A stretch of DNA of 64,000 nt from Atherinomorus stipes (taxonomy: Eukaryota; Chordata; Actinopteri; Atheriniformes; Atherinidae): positions 1,612,001 to 1,676,000 of the forward strand of contig JALJCO010012682.1 in NCBI GenBank assembly GCA_023101725.1, in the 5' to 3' direction. The translations under genes were made by a program, and so were the position numbers. The notes beneath the pieces are model-generated. The model did not search any database. It was not told the origin of the DNA and worked only from the letters and a program-made list of their open reading frames with translations. Within the stretch, counting starts at the first letter, position 1, and each line of letters opens with the position of its first letter. This document shows, piece after piece, positions 56,901-64,000 of this stretch.

Positions 56901-59172
56901 AAGCCAAGAGTACAACCTGGCTGCATCCAGTGAGTGGCGAAGCAGTTATAACCGGACACAGAAAAACTCCAGGTAAAGATGTCACTCAGCTGTCAACTCA
57001 AGTTTCTCTTATCTTAAGCGTCTGTCACGTCCACGGTCCGTCATGTGCTGTTGTGTTGTCCTGAACCGACTCTTCCCACGCTTCGAGACAGGCTCTGACA
57101 CCCATGCCGTCTTTCTTAATGCATGAGTGGGCTCTCTCTTGGCTTTTGGTGCCGTTCCAAGTGAGCCCACCTTTGCTCCACTCGTGCCGCTTCCTCGCGA
57201 GCCTCCTCCTCAGGTTGGTCTGCTGAAGTTGAGGCTAGTAACGTAACTCGAGAACTTGTAGAATGACGGCTTTTAGAAACAAGCAGCCTGTAAAGTCATT
57301 TTAGAGGCTTTTTATTTGACTTGGAGCGAGCTCAGCGCCGGCTGGTGACCATGCAGTTGGTCATATTATTGTTTTGATGCCCATTTGTCTGCTGTCACAG
57401 TACAACACAGCTGTTGAAGAATGACTAGACTCAGTATAAAATGTAAAGAATGAGCTTTATGTGCAAAAAAAGCCTCATTAGTATTAAATAGCGTGTATTA
57501 CTAGGTCATATTAGCTCCCTGCACTGCATTATGCTGTCAGCATGCAGCTTTATGATGTAGACTATACAGCAGCAGTCAGCCATCTGCAAGCATCTCCACT
57601 CACCTCCATGTCTGCAGGGATGCAACTAGTAATTATTTTCCTAATGGAGCAATCTAATTTTATTCTCTAAAATTTTAATTAGCTGCTTCTTAATGGAAAA
57701 AAATAAACAGGAATGCTTATTTTTTCTGCCGCACTTCTGAAACACACAGAACTCAAAGCGAAAAAACAGGAATGACTTGTTTTGAAATCATGCATCACCC
57801 TAAAATTATCTGAGTCATTTTGCAGGCAAGTGCAGGTGCATAGACCCGAAAGGTTGCTTAAAAAAGGTACAAAACAACTTTCAGCTTTAAATACATATTT
57901 GAATGTGAGCATCCTTGTTTGAACTTTAAATCTGCTTTCAAAGCAACAAACACAGGTGAGCTCAGTAACTTCTCCTCTGCAGGACTGGGATCACACAAAA
58001 AAGAGACAGGCAGGCAGAAAACATTTAGTTAATGCATCCAGCATAAAATCCAAAGATTTATATGTGTCTCCTCCATGAATGTGTGAAGTCTCACATAGTG
58101 GTTCAGATATTTGTTTTTTTCGCTTTAATGCCCCAACAAAGTCCAATCACATCTCCATTTTAATGTCTTTTGAGATGACTCAAGTTGAAAACATGTAAAT
58201 CAGATCTGAATCAATGTGGCAAATCAAAGGTGAGGAGCCCAAAATGTTATTGTAATACACTGGTTGACTTGACTCATATTATTTTTATCCATCTCTTTTC
58301 TATCAATCCAGCCTGAGTCAGTAATCTAACTCATTGGTCTGGATGATATTCGGCTCTGGCTTCAAGTTGCTTCAATTTAAGTTGTGTACAAAGAATCAAT
58401 ATCTCAGATCTTATAAAGGTCTCTCGTGTATAAGTCATGGAAATGAGAACTTGAGTTTTCCTCACGTAACAAGCAACAAAAGAGTCATTGCATGCATGGT
58501 GTGATGAGTTAATTTGCCTCACTGTACTTGACACTGCACTTCCTGTGATGTGAATATTGTGCCTTCATCCTGTAAAATGTCAAAACTGGATTAATGTTAC
58601 ACAAATATCTTTAAAAGTAGGACTAAAACAGAGGCAACTTCTGTATATTAATAAATAATGATCAATTTAGGCATTTTTGCAGGCAAAACCATCAAATATT
58701 TGTCAGTTTCAGATCCTTTGTTGTGCTAATTTGCTTTTATTTGTCTTATGTGATATTGAAGGAATACCTGTGGGTTTTGGACTGATGAAACAAAACATGA
58801 ATGTTTTTGTGTTACATATTCATACATTTATAGTCCTTGGTGAACTGATTCATCAAGAGTGTAGTAGACAGTTGAGTTGATGATGTAGAAAATAAGTTGC
58901 ATCCCTGAAATTGAGTTTTGACATCCTCGGGTGGCTTCATTTTCCAACCTCAGTTAGATTATCATACTTGTCAATTTAGATTTATGTTCCAATAAATGTT
59001 GCATCCTTGTATGTTTGTTCAGTTTTGTCTGCTGCTGCAGGGAATTCAGTTATCTCCTGTTAAATAAAAACCCTGGTTGCCATCATATGTTTTTGTCTTT
59101 CCTCGTCTCGCAGATCTACCCACTGGATGGGAAGAAAGGGTTTACCTTCGAGGGAGCACGATGCTTTATCAA
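56703..59172 (+). CDS. plekha5: PLEKHA5 (pleckstrin homology domain-containing family A member 5), first three coding exons, 3' partial
   Basis: Exons 56703-56794, 56896-56972 and 59114-59172; the gene continues beyond the window. PLEKHA5 is a WW- and PH-domain adaptor that binds phosphoinositides and acts at cell junctions and along microtubules. It starts MAAELQPEWISALPSSWSYG in a strong Kozak context (G at -3, G at +4). Exons 1-2 encode WW1: VTRDGRVFFANEEAKSTTWL followed by HPVSGEAVITGHRKTP. Exon 3 begins DLPTGWEE, the start of WW2, then shifts frame: it is 59 bp where the conserved structure needs 58. One extra A in GAAGAAAGGG (about 59132-59137) moves the frame; without it the exon fits the conserved FTFEGARYYIN pattern. 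The PH domain lies outside the window. No fourth exon was found up to 64000. Confidence 0.93.
56973..59113 (+). other. plekha5: PLEKHA5 intron 2
   Basis: 2.1 kb. The first 300 bases keep raised GC content, then sequence is AT-rich. No further exon, repeat end or RNA gene was recognised. Confidence 0.6.
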
Positions 59173-62100
59173 GTGAGTTCAGCAACTGTCTTCACACACC
59201 CATCGCAACATTATCTAACCCTGGCATAAATTCAAAGCACTCTCCTGGTTGACATGTCATCATGCCATCATATATTAAAAACAGAAATACATCTACCTCC
59301 ATTTTAGTGACCTCAGATAAGTGAAACATTCTTTTAGTCATGTGTTGGTTCTGAAATCCTTCGTTGTGTTAGCGGTAAATATTGAAAGGTTGTAAAATTG
59401 GAACCTTTACTCCTTGTTTCTGACCTGTGGAAGGCTGTCGCGGAGGTTAATAATTACACAGGAACACAGTGCAAACACCAGGCAAACCTTTGCAAAGTGT
59501 GACTGCTGTCTTCTTCTGACCTGTTTTTATTTATTCAGACTTACTCTGCTCAAAGCTTAGCCTACTTGGAGAGTTGAGTCAAAGTGTAATATGTTCTCTT
59601 TCTCTGACATTTATCCTCAAAGTTTGGGTTTAAATTGTCGGCTAAAAGACACTTTCTTTAAAGTGCTCGCCGACTTTGGGATTTCAGCAGTCTTATAAGT
59701 TGAAGTGAAGCCACATTGTGCAACATGGAGCTAATAAACTTGGCTAAAGTTCATTAGGCCTTTATGTATATATCTTATGCAGTGACATGTTTACTGTAGA
59801 GCATGATCAGACACATTTTCTTCTTTGCTTGGACCCCAAACATTTCATTTTGCACATTTTGCCTCCATCTCATCCATTTTTTTGTTGCTGTTGTTCCCAC
59901 AGTACTTCTAGTGTCTTGCTAATTTTTGCGTCATTTCTGCTGCTTTCCTGTTGGCTGGTTTGTAGCAGCAAATCATCGCAGCAGTCACACTGCGAGATGG
60001 TCATTTTGGATTTTGTAGGAATTTGTGCCAGGCTGTCTTTTCTCACTAGGCTGAACCTTCCTCACAGCATGAGGTAGGACCAGTGCTTTGGAGTCCTAAC
60101 CAAAGATAGTGCCGTGATTTTTTGACTCTGGCCACTTTTCATTTTAGGATAACCAAAGATCCCTCAGTGTGCATTAGTAGATAAACATGTAAACTACTAC
60201 ATTACCAGGATTTAATGAGCTTTGATATTTAATCCATTGATTTTAGCTGTGTTTGTGTTACTTGTGTCTTTAAATTACAGTATATTTGACATTTTCTTCT
60301 CTCTAGCATAGCAGCCTAATGCATGCAGCGAATCAAAAGAAATCACTATCACTGTCTCACAGTGAGCTCTGATTCATCATCTGTCCTCCAAACCCAAGCA
60401 CATCAGTACTTGAAATACTTCCCTCTTGTTGCATGTATAGATATTTTGGGGATGAACATGCCAAACTATAATAATGCTGCAGCACTGAAGATGGTTCAAA
60501 TGAAAGACATTGTGCCTTTTTATCCCCACTGAATCCCGTATCCTTCTTTGACTTCCTTGTGAATTTGAGGAGCTTCATGTGGCAGGTTGCCAGGCCGTCT
60601 GACTGAAAGGCAGTAATTTTATATTCCAGCATTTTGTCACAGCCTCTCAGTGCAAAGCAGACTTGGGGACCACATTCATTAGTTGATCACTGTGATTCTG
60701 GCTCAGTCCAATGATGCATGCACACTGCAGTTTTGCAAGTGAAAAACAATTTCATCCATCAGCTGAATTTTAAACAAGTCTAAAGACAAAAACTGGAGGG
60801 AAATCATTTGTATTCAAGACAAGTATGGTGGCTGCTGTTGAATATAGTCACAGCAAGCCGTTACCAAAAATATGTGTGAAGCTTTTTGAAATGAGTCCTT
60901 TTCAAAATGAAATGAAATACTAAAAACTGGCTGGAACATATCATCTTGTTCTGAGCTGATAACAATGCCCCTTGTGCACCATACTATTAAGTTGGTGAGT
61001 ACCACTCCCAAAACACTCCCTGTAGTTCAGCTGATTACCCTTCACATCTTTCCCTCTGTTTCTTCACTTCCAGTGTCAGAACTTACATCTTTCTATTCCG
61101 GATCAGCATATAAAGAGAACAAATAAAACCTAACTATAAGCTCTGCATAAAATGTAATCAGACGTGCAAAACTCTGTTTTTCTGCTACAGTGATAGAGAC
61201 TGCACTCTCTTTGGAAGATATAATAAACAGAGATTGTGTTGGTAAAAATGCACATAATCAGGCTAAACATGGCAAAGTCCTTCCACAGTCTATTTCAGAC
61301 ACATTTCCCAGGCTTGTTTGTTTGACTCCTCTTTGTTGTTTTTACTTAGTAAGAACATGAGTTATGAAAAAGTTTGCATCTATCAAAACATGGGAAAATT
61401 TGATTGCAGATTCAAAACCTGTTGCAGATGATTTACTAACAGGGCGCAGCGAGGACTGCACCTGTGAAACGTGCGAAATAGTATCTGCAACCCATTTAGT
61501 ACGTCTGCCTTTCATAAATATGCAATCTGGGTGTTTCTGTCAGAACGGGCAAAATATTAAATGGAGAATCCGCAAATAAATCAGCTTTGTACACGCAATG
61601 TGATTTGTCAAATGTGAAATGGATATTGGTGGCTGTTTTTATGTTGATGTTTAGCATGTCTGAAAAGCAGGTATTAGCTTGCAAGTTTACACACAAATGG
61701 CTGCCGCTTGTGAATGACGGTAAGCCTCTAAATGCTGCAGGACTGCAGACATGCAGCATTGGGTCAGAAAATCATTTCTCATGAGCGTTGAGGGCAACAC
61801 ATTCAGTTTGCATTATTTAATTAACAAACGGCAAACACCACTATTCAGCACGGGTTTATGTCAGAGAAACAAATCAGAGCATTTGCAGCCACTGTAGCTT
61901 AATGGTAGTTAAAGCTGAAATTAATTATCTTTGTTTTGTTTTGTTATTTATTTCACAGAGCAGCACCTTGTTGTGCGTCACAGATGTCAGACCATCCTCA
62001 AGGTCTCATCTGTGTCAACAGCAGTTCCTTATCCATGTCCTTGTAAACTTTGCAGGGATACCTGTTGTATTGTTTTTACTTTTATTGTAATTGTACTTAT

Positions 62101-64000
62101 TTCATGTTATAAATTTTATTTACCGTCTCCACTAATATCTATATTTACATTGGGTCACATTTCATTTTGCATTTATGACTTCTTTTGCTCTCCTAAACTT
62201 TGCGTGGCAAAGCAACATCATGCGAAATTAGGATGCACCGAAATGAAAATACTTGACCGAAACCGAAAACAAAAAATGAACAAATCAAGGCTGAAAACCG
62301 AACACCGAAAAAAATGTCAATTATTAGAACTGTAGCACTTTTAGCTACGATGTGTACTAACTTCACTAAAATCAATCATTGCAACAAATCAAGTACAAAA
62401 GTATCAAAATATTTATTTACCCCTGACATTAGAGAATGTACACTATAGATTAAAATTCAAAATAAAATATTTAGTTTGACTCCACTCGTGTACATTCCAT
62501 AATGCCTTTTACATTTTTTTTTTCTGTAGGACTATTACAACAAATAATAATATACAGGCTTATAACTGACTGGCTGCTGAAAGACAGTGAAATTAAATAT
62601 GTTTTCACATAAAAACACAAAGTTCATAAGTTGCGTGCTGGATGCGCTGTTTGTTGCATCATCACAAGTTTCGGCAGTGTTGTTTCGGTGATTTATGTCT
62701 TTCGGCCGAAAACCGAAAATGCACTTTTGGGTCATTTTTGGCCGAAAACTTTTGGTGGACGAATTTTCGGTGCATCCCTATGCGAAATCCTTATTTAAAT
62801 GCTGCTGTTTTTTGCCTCTTACCAACTGCGTGAACAATCTTAGCAGATCACCCGCAAACAATAAAGATTGCGCACACAGTCTATTTGCACCACGTGCAAA
62901 TTAGCGCGCTCTTTATTTGAGATCTAAGTAAAGTAGGGTCTTAGATTTCTAGTCATGTGGTCACTGAAGCAAGGGTTGTGAAGATGGCTGCATGTTCTGG
63001 TGTAGTCAGCACAAAGCAGGACCAGCTTTTTACTGCGATGGTGATATCTTTTAGATGTGCTTAATTAAGCTGCATAAAACCCATGCCTGTTGTTTTCATT
63101 GTGACTCAGTGTTTAGATATGGGATTTGTTGACAGGTTTATACAATAGCTGTGACTTGGACAGTCTTTGGGACATTTGGAGGTTTTATGTGAGGCTGCCA
63201 ATAAAAACCTCTGAAAGCTCTCCAATGCCATTAGCTTTACTGTCCTGGAGAAGCTTGTGCCTCATGTTTTACAGTAGGTTATTATTATTTAGTCATTATT
63301 TTTGTATTGTTAAGTTTGCGTTTTCCAAATGTTTTTTGTTTTTTTTTGTAAAAAGGGTTTAAATCAAAGAGATCCACTTGCTTCTTTATGAAGCTCAGAC
63401 CAGGTGACTGAGGAATTTCTGTGATTATCAGCATCCCAGTTATGTGGTGAGAGAAACCTGCTAAAGGATCTGCTTCTGTTTTTACATGCTGGCGGTGCGA
63501 TTTGGCTGCTGCTGTCAGGTTACACAGTGTGAGCATCAAGCAGCAGATTGTGCTGACGCAGGCTGTCCTCTGACGCCATGTACAGAAAAGGATGAGTTAC
63601 AGGTTGTAGGTGTGACTGTGAACTAAAGACCTGGTCCATCCCAAGATTTGATTTTTCTTTAGAATGTGGTGTTCTGAATGGATGAAGGTCAGTGTAGAAG
63701 TTAATTAAATCAGTCATGGCTTCCTGCTTTCTTCAGACAATCATTGTTACTGAGTTTCTGGGTTGTTTGTGGGTGGTCTGGTGCTAACTGGCCAGTTCTT
63801 TCTACCCTGCTGTGAGAGGAGGAGGTCAGTTGCCCATTTTCATTACATGCGGACATAGTCAAGGCATTGTAAATGTTCTTTTTAGGGGTCTGAAAGAATG
63901 CCAAGAGATGAAAGTGTGCATTTTGTTAGCATACCACAAACTGAGCCTGTACATGTACATGATGTACAAAACCATCTCTGCCATTGTTCTGTAGCTCAGT
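59173..64000 (+). other. plekha5: PLEKHA5 intron 3, runs off the window
   Basis: No exon for the second half of WW2 (family sequence HNERKVTCKHP) was found before the window end. One hAT-like element lies at 62229-62780. The remainder shows no coding signal. Confidence 0.6.
62229..62780. mobile_element. hAT-type non-autonomous element with 8-bp target duplication
   Basis: Perfect duplication TGCGAAAT at 62221-62228 and 62781-62788. Termini TAGGATGCACCGAAA and TTTTCGGTGCATCCCTA are inverted repeats with one missing base. The subterminal parts are rich in CCGAAAA/TTTTCGG motifs, which could be transposase-binding sites. It is 552 bp with no coding capacity. An 8-bp duplication and a TAGGGATGCACCGA-type end are hallmarks of hAT elements. 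Confidence 0.92.

Noticed and set aside
61886..61920. CACTGTAGCTTAATGGTAGT, which resembles the start of a tRNA
   Set aside because: There is no anticodon arm, T arm or closing acceptor stem downstream.

Overview
The window looks like nuclear DNA from a bony (teleost) fish. It has short coding exons with GT-AG junctions in large AT-rich introns, dense small inverted-repeat DNA elements (TTAA-flanked and hAT-like), tRNA-related SINE fragments of teleost type, many microsatellites and a fish-type L1/Tx1-like LINE. There is no prokaryotic organisation and no CRISPR array. I could not narrow the species further.

Layout. (1) 291-10050, plus strand: the last 23 coding exons of PIK3C2G, a class II phosphoinositide 3-kinase, running from the central C2 domain through the helical, kinase, PX and C-terminal C2 domains to a stop at 10048-10050. 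(2) 11477-26841, minus strand: 11 coding exons of PLCZ1 (phospholipase C zeta), converging tail-to-tail with PIK3C2G. The exons for the first EF-hands were not found. (3) 28118-34230: an inverted-repeat element split by a 5.6-kb LINE with both ORFs open and a perfect 16-bp target-site duplication. (4) 34.2-56.5 kb: a gene-poor interval with SINE fragments, a local three-copy repeat cluster, microsatellites and a perfect hairpin. (5) 56703 to the window end, plus strand: the first three coding exons of PLEKHA5 behind a CpG-rich promoter. Its third exon carries a one-base insertion that breaks the second WW domain.

The order PIK3C2G(+), PLCZ1(-), PLEKHA5(+) matches the mammalian block (human 12p12) as I know it, which supports the identifications. 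All three products act on phosphoinositides: one makes 3-phosphorylated lipids, one cleaves PI(4,5)P2, and one carries a phosphoinositide-binding PH domain (encoded beyond this window).

The least explained items are an orphan plus-strand terminal exon inside a PLCZ1 intron (23191-23301), the PLEKHA5 frameshift, homopolymer-rich low-complexity blocks around the LINE locus that look like poor consensus, and the missing PLCZ1 N terminus. Exon coordinates were derived by hand from splice sites, reading phase and family similarity. No search was run.
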